Assembly: GCF_009870125.1 (NCBI RefSeq)
Contig: NC_046681.1
Location: 10,491,001-10,555,000 of the forward strand
Direction of reading: 5' to 3'
DNA: 64,000 bases
From: Drosophila pseudoobscura
Lineage: Eukaryota > Arthropoda > Insecta > Diptera > Drosophilidae
In this document: piece by piece, positions 25,101-37,100 of the stretch
How the letters are laid out: the number at the start of each line of letters is the position of its first letter
Numbering within the stretch: position 1 is the first letter of the stretch
Program-made: the position numbers and the translations under genes
The notes under the pieces: generated by a model
What the model saw: only the letters and a program-made list of their open reading frames with translations
Database searches by the model: none
Told to the model about the DNA's origin: nothing

Positions 25101-28100
25101 TTTTGACCTTGAGTAGCTTAAAGATACAAATTTTAAACGGTTTCCACAAACACCAGCTCCATTATGCATACAAGTGCTTTTCTATGCTAATTGGGGGCCC
25201 AAAGAGGCGTTGGATATTTCTATAAATTTCTATGGTAGTTTTCGGAGGGGCTATGATTATTTTAAGCATCAGTAAAGAACATATAGTCGGAGGCATGTGA
25301 CTCATGTGAGGCATGTAATGTCCCACCAAAATGAATCAGGGAGGATTGGGGCCTGGGATCTGAATGGGATTAGGATGTCTAATAGGAGAAAGAGAATCAG
25401 AACCACAGCTCAAAGCAGCAAACTTTTGAAAACTCCTGCTATGCCGGGGTCTTCCTCCTAGTCCTGGCGTCCTCCTTCGATTTCATGCCGATCGACTTCC
25501 TCTACAGGCTGCATTTCTCTACAATGCCTCCGGATATGATTGACATTCTTCTTCGGCAGATCTGAAAGAGATGCTGGCAAACTCCATTTCCTTCGTGGGA
25601 TGCTTCTTTCCGTGGCAATTCCAAAGAGAGTCTCTGGCAGAGTGCCACATGCATTAGGTGAAGGTGGTGTATCCTCGGAAGGATGTCCTCTACAGGAAGT
25701 GCCTGTAATACTTGCACGAGAAGGAGCTCCAGTCCCAGCAGAAGCTCTCTGGGAGGGAGAGGGGCCGCCATACTATGTTGACGATGATTGATGGTAGCTA
25801 AAACAAAGGGTTAAAGAGTTTAACTTTAGTATTCAATTGCCAGTCAGCGAATGTTGAGGTATTTCTCTGGACACTGTAGTGGCTACATGGGTTCTACTCC
25901 ACATATAATCTTTGGACTCTCTTTCTTTAAAAATCTCCACCAATCGAAGCCAAAGATTATGCAAGAAAAGAAAGTGTTTGCGGAACTTTTACTCCGCCCA
26001 GAAACCGAATGGAATCATCGTATATTGTATATCGTATAACGTATGAGAGCTGCTTATGCAATGCTCTGATCAGAGAGCGATTAGTGCATTATAAATACAT
26101 CATAAGTGATGCTATAGTTGTCGCATTATTGTGCCCCCCCCTACATACGTGTGATTTGAATGCTATTTATGCATTTGCGACATTCATTTCTCCCCCCCTT
26201 CTTTGTGGAAGCTAACAAAAAGCCATCTAATGAATGGCTTTACTCTTGAATTGAACGGCGGAGCAGGCTAATGATAAGTTTCCTCATTTGTCGTGTCATT
26301 AGTTCAACAAAAGCTAGGTATAACCGTGTTGTATGTGGCATGGCGTGTTGCATGGTTGTATGCAAATTAAAATCTTAACAAATCGAAACGTTCAAACTGG
26401 GTGAAATTTTTTGAATAGAATAAAGAAGAAAGTTTTTAAATAAATTACATATTAAATTTATTATACATAAAAAAATGCGCGAAATGCGTGAAATTTAATG
26501 ATTTCTGTCAGTGTTTTTGAACACTTTTTGAGGAGTGGAATGTTTTATGGTATGTCCGAGGAAAACTGCTGACTTGTCATCGCCTTTATGGGTGGGAAAA
26601 CCAACCTTCCATAGAGGTGTTTCCATCGCCATCTCCATCTCCACTTACATATCATTTTATTTTTATAATAAATGTGGGTTCATTGAACCCCCTCGACGCC
26701 AGTAGCAGCCCGCCAATGATGACCAAAACATATGTCTTACTGGGCAGAAACCAGTTCCCTGTGACCGGCCAAACCTCTTCAGCCGATAAAGCAATGCTAA
26801 ATATATATAAATAATGTTGAAACGATGATGCAAAGGCACTTTTATCAGTGTATTCCGTGGCGATCGAGCCGCATTTGTAAATATGATTCGCACCGATCCG
26901 AATGCTTCTATAAATGGGATAGAATCATCCCGCAAAGATGATTCTTTCGATCGGGAATGCATTTGTGAGTTCTCTGCATCGAGGTCTGCTTGGGCATAAT
27001 TTTGTGGAATTTACGAGTGCCACATTCCTCATGCCACAACGGATGCCAGCTGTCCGGCATATCGCATAAACTGCAAAAATAAACTAAGCCATAATGTTGT
27101 GTAATTTCTGTTTATCTAAAGAAACAAATACATGTGTTTTATGGGAATGTTATCCACTTATGGAAACGGGTGCAGCTGTAATATCTGGATAATTTCAAGC
27201 AAACTTTGGGAGCGAATATGATATGGGGGGAACCTTGAGTGGCGGAAATGCAATAAGAAAATATGGAAATATTTTTTTTTTTTATAAAATCACCCTTTGA
27301 TTACAAAGAAATATATATATATAACAATGGATGAGTAATGGAAAAGGCAAGGAAAATACGATATGGAGGTGGAGATTTAATGCAGCGAACTCATTTGAAT
27401 CATTGGTATTTGTTAAAAAGGACAACGGTCTAAGGATTTTATGTACGCTGCATGCCAGTCACAACGACTATTGAAAAATAGCTTCAAGAATTTTGATAAT
27501 TTTTTAAACATTTTACTGAATCATTTATCATTTCTATGGGTACTTTTCTTATAAGACCTCATGCACCCCCTTTAAATATTTGAGTCTATTGGGTATCTGG
27601 AGATTGAATGTCAGTTAAAGGATGTTTGTTTGGTTAGTAGGGAGCTCCTTTTTGAAGATCATTAGCTGTGGTCAGAGCGCATTAATTACATCTTTAGAAA
27701 GAGATATAAACCGCCTATCAAACACCCCATTTGTAACTCTCAAAATCCTCTACCCATCCTCTCTCCTCTCTTCCTCTCCTCTTATTCTTCTCTCTTACAA
27801 AACTATTTTGTATTTTCAACCAATGATCATGATTAAAGACAGACCTTTATTAGGGAACTTTTTGAGCCGGCATTTCGAAACATGAATTGAATGTGCATAG
27901 CAATTTAGGAGAATATTTGAATCTGGATTTGTGTTTCTTGAGGCTTGATTTGAAGGGTTCTGGTGGCATTTTAATGTCTGGTAGTTGAACTTCTTGCAGA
28001 ATATACCATCTAAAAGGTGATATCATGAATAAGGTGACATTCTTGGTTTCTATCACCAATCAGGACTTTCGGATGAGCGGAATATTCAATATATGGCTCG

Positions 28101-31100
28101 TACTCGAATGCGAGACGAAGGAACGAAGCGGATGTAAAGGCTTGTTGTACTTGTTGGCTGTGTCAGTGTCACGAGAATATTAGATATTCTATATTGTATT
28201 ATTTTTCAACCGGTAGTAGGGGGTGTATTAGACGTGTCGCCTCGTGTTTTATATGCTTTAAATTCCCCATTTCATTGTTCTCTAAATCTTTCTTACATCG
28301 AAACTTCCCTTTAGGGCATTCCAACAATTTTTAAAAGCATTTTAGATCGAAAAAAAAACCTACAAATTGCCCTTAAAAATGATTTTACATTCCACATATT
28401 CCACTTATAAATTCGAATCAGAAGCTTTCAATACGAAAAAGGGAGATCTATTTTCGTGTGGGTCAAAAGTTCAGCAGACAGAAAAGCCAACAGCAACGGG
28501 GCAACAAAAGCAATTACAAATCATATACGAATGCAATAAGTTAAAGCTAAATTTAGTCACAATTTTTCCACATTTTCATTCCATGAAAATGCCAATCAGG
28601 AAGAAAGAAAGGGTTGAATGGGAGGAAGGGAGAGTATGGAGGGGTGGATGGGGGCTAAATTCATAGACCACTTGAATGGTTTCCACTTCAAAGCGAAACT
28701 CAAATGAGCCGAGTAACCCCCCACATCCACATCCACACCCACACCATTTGCGGCATGCCCCCAAGAGATGTTAATGCAGACATCTCTGCCGCATTGTTGC
28801 AATTTCAGCTGATAAGCGGGTGGCAGGGGCGCATGAGATTCCAGAGACAGAGAGGGGCAAGGCGACTCAAGTGACATTCAAGACATTCGCCAGGGCAATT
28901 CCTCTGCTTCAATCAATGAAAGTCAAGCTCTTGGGGGAAGCGGGAGGAATGGCAGTGGCAATGGTGGAGAGTGGAGAGTGGCGGTCCAGTGGCTGCCACT
29001 GCCACATGCCACTTGAGGCAGGCAACAAATGTTCCAAGTGAAATATGCATATAAAACGTCACGTTTTTGCCTGCTGCCTGCCTGCCTGCCATGGTGGCGC
29101 CTCAAACCTCAAAAACCGCTGACTACAAAATTGAATCTGGCTGATGGTTGATGTCCGATGTTAATATCTATTAGATGTACACTTGATTACGAGAGGGTAC
29201 TATAACTTTAACTAGAAGTTTGCAGGGCCGAGAAGGAAAGGAATCTCTTCTTTAAGTGAATCGGAATCCCTTGGATCGAAGGACTATAGCGTATAGCGGT
29301 TAAAAGAATTGTAAAACAAGGTTTTGTAATAACAATTTTTATTATCAAGAATAATGTCTCTAAAAATATAATAACAGCTGTTGCTATTTAATTGCTATTC
29401 ATTTTCTTTGTTAGACTTCCATCTATTTGCGCTATGATCGTGTTCCAATGGATCCTGAAGAGTATTTTAATCGTCGACTCTTGCTTGTCGATGCTTTCAC
29501 CTTGATGATAGTTTGATCAGGCTTGATGATAGCTCCCTCTGATGATGACTCTGATGAGATGCCCCTCTTTACGGTCTTCACGCCGTGTTGGTCGACTCTG
29601 ATTTGGTGGTTGATGAAGCCGTTTTTACTGGAGATTTGCGTGTCGACTAATGGTCTTGGACTACCATCAGGGAGATGCAGTTTATTGCTTTTTAAGTCTT
29701 GGAAAATCCTCCTTCTGCAATTTATATGTGCTGCTTAGGTTGCCAAATGTTTGCTCAACTTTCTCGCACGTCGCCCGTCGCACATCGCCGATGGCTTTTC
29801 GCTTGTCGCTTGTGGCTTTTCGACTTGTCCAAAAATTGATTTGCTGCAAGCCTACACCTTTATTTGTATAATGCCCATGCACTTGTTGTCGGCCCGGCCT
29901 GGGCCTGTGGCGGGGGCCTTTTTCTGCCGCCGGTTTTTAATTACGCAAGCGGCGACCGTCTGCCAATTTGCATGCAGTGCGTGCCAAGAGCCAAGAGAGG
30001 CGAGAGTCGAGAGACCTCAGACCTGGGCTTACAATGAAGATTGCCTTTCCCCCACACAAAGTGGCGCACATGTCCCATGGCCCATGGTACGTCCGTACGT
30101 CCGTCGGGCTAAGTGGCAGAAGTGCATTGACATCCCAGAGTGGAGAGTGGCAGTGGCAGTGGGAGTGGGAGTGGCAGTGGGAGTGGGAGAGGGTCTTGCG
30201 GCTTGTGGACGTGGGCGTGGTTGGGTTTGATTTTTTTGAGACCTGGGTTAAGGTTGAAATACAGATACAGGGGGATATTCCTACGAAATGTTTCTTCTGC
30301 AATACTAAATCTCAATTTCTAACCTCCCGAAAAGTCAGTTAAATCTGCCCTTATCCAAGAGCGTTTTCGAGTAGATGAAACGACATCATTCAACTTTAAT
30401 TTCGGTATGGAAAAGCGACATAAAAAACAGCAATATTTTATTAACTTTCTCTAAAAATACCGACCTTACCCTATATCCCTTCTTCCCAACCTATGACAAT
30501 CCTCTCCCAACCTATGACAAGCCTGTCCTTAATGTCCTCCATGTCCTCGATGGCCTCACATGTTTGGTATCTGCGCAGTTAACCGTCCATCAAATGTTCC
30601 GTCGGAACCCATTCCCATGGCCTACATTGTGACCTGTCGCTTCCTGAGCCCCAACCCCCCCGGAGACCCCACCACACACACACACCTTGAATTTCAAAGA
30701 CAACAATAAAATGACAATACGCCAAAAGACAGAAAGGCAGAAAGAGGGGCTAAAGGAGGTGAGAATGTCAAACGGAAGTGACACTTTAACCCTTTCAGAT
30801 GGAGAGAGAGAAAGAGAAATGGGGACCGTTTCCATTAGCAGCACAATCGTTGAATGACAGCGAATGACGTTGTCTTCGGTGAACAAATGTTACCATAAGC
30901 GAAAGGAGATATTCGCTTCATATAACACCATGCAGATGGTCCACATTCCATCACTAAAGTCAGCTGATTTAATGTGTGAAAAGTTTTAAAAAAATGTATG
31001 TATATACAAAAATATTACATTATGGAATACAATCTGTGGATGTGATAAGATTTCTAGGAATTTTACATTATAGATAGTATAGAGTACAATCTGTAGATGT

Positions 31101-34100
31101 AATATGGTTTGTGGGAAGTTCTTCTGGGAAATAGAAAATCACCTAACAATAACGTGATATAAAACCACTAAACAGTGGGGACCTAATAGTTCTCCTAGTG
31201 GATTAATTGGGTCACTCAAAAAACACCTTCCTCATTTGCCAAATTATTTTTGCTATCATGTGCATTTCGATGGGAAAATCTAACACGCAAAAAGCCCAAA
31301 AAAGATACAGAAAACAGCCAGCGAAATGTTTAAACGAAATGAATTTGTTTATACTCGTACAAAATATCAGACATGGAAGATATCATTACAACCAGAGACC
31401 AGACATGAAGAGAGACATTCGGAGGAGGCGGCGCGGAAGGGTGCATCCGTTCTGTAATGCGGTCAAGGTCTAAAATATTTTGTGGAGAAAATCTTAGAGT
31501 GGATACACATCACAAAGTGGGGATAAATTTATGGCGTGCGTTGTACCGATAAATCTCTCAGAAAGAGAAACATTTTGGGCATTACTTTTGCTCCCATTTG
31601 CCCCCGGGTATTTATAGACGAACGCGTCGATGGGGCACGGCACGCATAAATTAGCAAAAAAAGAACAAATTGTGGAGAATATCATCTAATTTGTTGTATT
31701 TGTTCCTGTTTTTTGTTTTACAGAGCAAACCTCTTGTGGTGGAGCCCATAGATTTTGAGGCGTTTGTGGCCAAAAATAAAACAGTAATCCAAAATGATCC
31801 GCAAAGGGAGTTGCTCATCTATCCAGCAGATGATGTCTCGGTAAGTACCAATAGAACAGATATTCAAAAGAGGATACTAAAGAAGATTCATCCTCTCCTG
31901 CAGGAGATCATTATGCCACGGAAGCAGCGCACGACAGCCAAATCGGTGGCTGATCGCTTTGAGCCACCCAACGAGGCGATTGTGTGTCCATTGCATGGCG
32001 CTTTAATGGGGAATGGGAATGGTCACAGTCAGGTGAGCCGCCAGGGCAGCACTCAATCGAATGGCAGTCTCCACAATGGGAATGGGCACAGCAGCTGCAG
32101 CAGTCTGAGCAGCGCCAATGGGCACGGCGCCCAGCTGTCACGCAAGAGTTCACAGTGCTCGTCGAATGGCTCCACAAGTCAGAAAGTGTCACAGGAGTCA
32201 TCCTATGAGTCGGCCCTGTCCTCCATCACACTGCGTTCGCATCTCGCCCAGCCCGAAGAGGCGGATGAGTTCGAGTTGGCGGATGAGGCGTCACATGACG
32301 ATCTGGGCACTCAGCAGGGATCACGTGCCGAGTGCACGAGGTTCACACGGCAGGCGCTTTACACCTACAGAGCCAAGAACCATTTGATCCATTATAAATA
32401 TAATGCCTACGGTGGAAACTGTCATGATTTGCCCAGGTAAGTGGTAGCACGCTTCGGGGATCCTTAATGTAGCACCTTAATGTTTCCCTCGTTTCGTTTA
32501 GCATCTCTCCGGCGGAGGAGCTTCTCGAAGAAGTGTACGAAATCGATGCTGATCAGGATCGCATTGATGAGCAAATGACACGCTCTCAGGCGGATACGAT
32601 CACCAAGCAGGGATATCTGCTGAAAGGACCCGATTCGGCTGCCGATCGAATGTTTGCCAATATAGGAAACAAATCGTTTAAGCGTCGCTATTGCTATCTG
32701 CGGCAGGAGATCGATGGCACCTATATGCTGGAGCTGCACAAGGATGAGAAGCAGGGCGACGCCAAGGCCACCATTGTCATGGATTTCTGCACAGAAGTTG
32801 TCCAAGTAGGAGCCGGCATATTCCTGTATTTCCTTTCCTCTTAATTGTTGATGTTAATCCATTTGTAGAATCCGAAGCGTGGACGCTTTTGCTTTGAACT
32901 ACGCATGACAACGGGCCATAAGTCGTTCACTCTGGCCGCCGAGAACGAGCAGGACTTTAAGGATTGGCTGGGGAAACTCTCATCAGTGCTGGCCCAGAAT
33001 CGTGCCCAGGAGGAGAAGCGCAATGCCTCGCTCGAGCGCCAGCCAGGTCCGCAGCTGCTGCAGCCAGCGGAACAGCAGCCCACATTTGGGACCCTAAAGG
33101 GGCTCGATCAATCGCTGCATCCGCAGTTGATGAAGTACGGCAGGGAGACAGATCACTCGATTGCCCTGGCCAGGAAGGAGCAGCGCCGACGCCTGTTTGC
33201 CTGCTATCAGACCGCCTCGAAGGCCACATCCAGTGATAGTGTGGAGCAGTATCGCGAGCATTTCGGCACACGAATGCTCCTCACGTGCCACAGTCTGCGC
33301 TTTCGACTGCAGTGTGTGGCGGCAGATGCTGGGCCCGGGCAGGATGCAGAGCAGCAGGTGGAGCCGTATATCACCAGCCTGGCGCTGTACGATGCCAAGG
33401 CGGGGCGCAAGTTGAGCGAAAGCTTCTACTTCAATGTGAATGACTCGTGGAATGCCCAACTGCTGCCGAATACACCTGTTCCAGCCTCAGTGGCGGGCTG
33501 TGGCGTGCCCCGTCGTTCCACAGAGGGGGAAGACAGGAGTGCCTCGCAGGCCCCACACTCCCTCTTCGATAGTGTGTCCGCGGAGCTGCTGCGCTGTCCC
33601 CGACAGCAGTTCCAGCAGCTGCGGCAGTGCCTGCTCTCGGTGCGTGCCCCCCATGCGGACATCTATCTGGTGGTGCGAGTGGAGAAGGTGCTGCAATGTG
33701 GCATTGCGCAGGCCGCAGAGCCCTACCTGAAGGCGGGCAAGGATCCGAAGCTCGGCCAAAAGGTGTGTAAGGCGGCCAAGAGCTGCGCCCAGCACATCGG
33801 ACACTACCGCCAGCCGTTTGCCTGGGCGGCCAAGCCTCTGTTCAAGCTCTACAGCCACGAACTGGACGTGGAGCCGCACAAGGACTTCGACTTTAGTCCC
33901 ATCTATCGCCAGGAGCTGCCCAAGCTCAAGGACGAGGAGTTGCTCAAGCTCCTGGTGGACTATCGCAAGCCGGAGAAGCTCAGCAAGCTGACCATCATCC
34001 CGGGGCACCTCAAGATGCAGATGCAGATCCTAGAGCAGACAGTGCCCTGCGGTCTCAGCAAATCCCTGGCTCCCCTCTCGACCTTCAGTCCGGCTTCCAA

Positions 34101-37100
34101 GCAGCCGCCGACCCTCGAGCTGGCTGAATTCCAAAACCAAAGCGAAAGGGAGGCCCATCCGTACACGAGCTTCTGCAATCACCTGTATGTGTATCCGTTG
34201 AGTCTGCAGTTCGATAGCCAGAAGCTGTTCTCGCGGGCCAGGAACATCACGGTCGTGGTGGAGCTCAGAGATGGCGATGGGGAGTACAGTAAGCCCTTGA
34301 AGGTAAGGCAATAAAGAAAATTATGCGCTGGACTACATTTACCAATTATTATCCTCTTTTCCTTTTCCAGTGCATCTATGGTCGACCTGGACATGATCTG
34401 CTAGTCTCACAAATAGCCTGTCCCGTACTCCATCATAACGTCACCCCCACATGGTACGAGGAGATCAAATTGCGTCTTCCTCTGGGTCTCTTTCCCGAGC
34501 ACCATTTGCTCTTCTCCTTCTACCATGTGTCCTGTAATCTGAGCAAGAAGCGATCCGATGCCCAGGCGGCCTTTGAGACGCCCATTGGGTATGCCTGGCT
34601 GCCGTTGCTGCAAAAGAATCGCATCTGTCTGGAGGAGCAGTCGCTGCCAGTGGCCGCCACATTGCCAGTGGGATATCTGTCCATACAGCCACTGGGCTGG
34701 GGCAAGGGGGTAAGTGAAGGCGATCCGCTTAAGCTGCTTAGGCTCTCATCACACTCATGTTTTTGTTTTTTGTCTTTTTGTCTCTTACAAAACAACAACC
34801 TCATACCCCATCCAAACATCCATTCATCCTGGCTTCAAAACTAACCTCCGCTCTCTCTTTCTCTGTGTTCTCTTTCTTTCCACTGTTGCTGCATCTGCAT
34901 GCTTGCACCTTCCCGCAATCCAAACCTCTCTGGCTCTCCTATAAACCCTTCAAATTTCTTAGCAGAACTGCGGCCCCGACATCCAATGGATCGACAATCA
35001 GCGTCCCTTGTACACGGTGACCCTGCGACTGGACTCCACAGTGCTGACGGCGGATCAGCATCTGCACAACTTCTTTGCGCACTGCGAGCGTCTGCTGGAG
35101 GGTGGCAAGACGGGGGCCCTGCCAGCGGAAACGGAGACCTGCAAGATTCTCAAGGCAGCGCACGCCATCGACATGTGTTCGCTGATCAGCTACCTGCCGA
35201 CGCTCCTGAACGAACTGTTTACGCTGCTGGTGCACACGCAGTCCGAGGAGATTGGCCTGAATGTGATACGTCTGCTGACCAACATCATCCATCTGATAAG
35301 CTTCGACGCGAAGCGTCCCGATCTGCTGGCCTCGTATGTGAAGTACGTTTTCCACGCCCCGTACTACAGCCAGCAGACGGCCCGCCTGAGGACAGTGCAT
35401 GGGGAGCTGTGCAGGCATTTGCCCTATCTGCTGAATCCCAAGAATACGGACTTCCTGATCGTCAACAAATTCATGCGCTATTCGGCCATCTTCTTCGATT
35501 TGATTGTGAAGAGCATGGCCCAGCACCTGCTGGCGACCGGGAGGATTCGAATGCTGCGCAACGAACGTTTTCCCAAGGAGTATGCGGATCGGGTGGAGCA
35601 GCTGATCAAGGTGTTGATCATCTACATCACGACGCGCTACGATGATTTGGGGGAGGAGACACAGCTGCTCAACCGTTCGTTGGCTCGCTTTGTGCGGCAG
35701 TGTCTGAGCTACATGGATCGGGGATTTGTCTATCGTTTGATACGATGCTACATGCAGGAGTTTACCCCCGGCAATCCGCGGGTGCTGCATGAATACAAGT
35801 TCAACTTCCTGCAGGAGATTTGCCAGCACGAACACTATGTGCCGCTCAATCTGCCCTTTGTGCTGAATCCAAAGAATCGTCCGCCCGAGATGATGCAACA
35901 CTTTACGCTCTCCGAGGAGTTCTGTCGTCAGCATTTTCTCTCGGGTCTGCTGCTGCAGGAGCTGAAGAGCAGCCTCAACGAGGTGGGCCATGTGCGACGG
36001 CATGCCCTGGCCATCTTCAAGGACCTGCTGGCCAAGCACGAGCTGGACGGGCGCTACCAGCAGCGCGGACAGCTCTCGCGCATCGCTCTGCTGTACGTGC
36101 CATGGCTGGGCATAGTCATGGACAATCTGCATCGCATAGATGACTTGTCCGAGGCGGCGGGAGCTACCACTCCCAACGGGCACGTCTATGTGGATTCGGC
36201 CTCGTACACGAAACGCCTGAGCTGCTCGAGCAGCTACGTTTTCAGCAAGGATTCCTCGACATTTGGCTCGTTGACGTCCACGCCGCGCTCGAAGAATCGA
36301 ATGACATTGCACAATGATCAGCTCAGTCCGTGCCGGACTTCGGTCCACATGAGGGAGAACAATTTTCTGGCAGCCATTGCGGGACAGCCCATAAGCAATG
36401 GGATATCCAATCTATCCCTTAATTCGAACACGGATTCGGGGGTAAGTAGAAGCCATCGGATTGGTCTTATCCGTCAATAAATCTGTGTCTTTTCCTTTTG
36501 TATAGCACTCGCAGGACACCACCACCATTGGGGCATACACCAACGGGGAGGCAGATGTGGCCCTGCGGAATGGTCACAATCGTTCCGTGAGCTTCACGCA
36601 CGCTCAGATCTTGTCACGCTGCGACAAGTTCAGTGTTGGGGAGAGCAAGGATCTGCTGTTGGGATTCCTCTTTATTGTGAAGCACTTGTCGCAGGATCAG
36701 ATGGTGGCCTGGTGGCAGAACTGCAACGAAACAGAGACCCTGCAGTTTCTGGCCATACTCGATCTCTCGCTGCAGCAGTTCCGCTATGTGGGCAAGAAGA
36801 GTGTGCTGCTGACGGCGGACTCGCGTCAGATGCGTGCTACGAAGGCGCACACGCTGCCCGCGAGGACTGCCCCACCCACAGGTCTGGAGAACGGCCATCA
36901 GCAGGAGCAGCAGCAACCGTGCAGTGGCACTCTGAATCAGCCAAGAGAACATCTGTTGGAGGACATGGCCAGGACACAGCTGGCTCTCTACGAATCAAAT
37001 CTGGCCACAGAGGTGGGCATGATCATCCTCGACTGCCTCGGCATGTATGTCCTGCAGTTCCGTCAGCTGCTAACCGACAGCCTGGTGCTGCGCAAGCTGG

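Larger units (their letters stand above)
14234..31723 (+). other. First coding intron of Ziz, 17.5 kb
   Basis: GTAAGT donor, TTTTACAG acceptor. Apart from the optional exon at 18248-18289, the pseudogene-like fragments near 21.8, 25.5 and 28.05 kb, and simple repeats, I see no supportable gene. Simple tracts include CT/GA runs at 14576-14592, 15221-15232 and 15261-15275, GATGATGAT near 19427-19462, and AGTGGGAGTGGC-type repeats at 30145-30190. Long first introns of this kind commonly carry enhancers, but no specific sites are claimed. Confidence 0.75.

Noticed and set aside
29415..29516. Exon-like segment ([20 protein letters not shown]...) after TTGTTAG in the Ziz intron
   Set aside because: Protein-like for 33 codons, but it ends in a stop without a clear donor and has no family match. 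It could be another relic but is not supported well enough to list.
30109..30342. ORFs with WQWEWEWQW or GSGSGSG runs
   Set aside because: Artefacts of the AGTGGGAGTGGC simple repeat.
34939..36348. 469-codon open frame on the minus strand opposite Ziz
   Set aside because: It lies wholly opposite a conserved DOCK exon and has no family resemblance; open antisense frames are a common by-product of GC-rich codon use.
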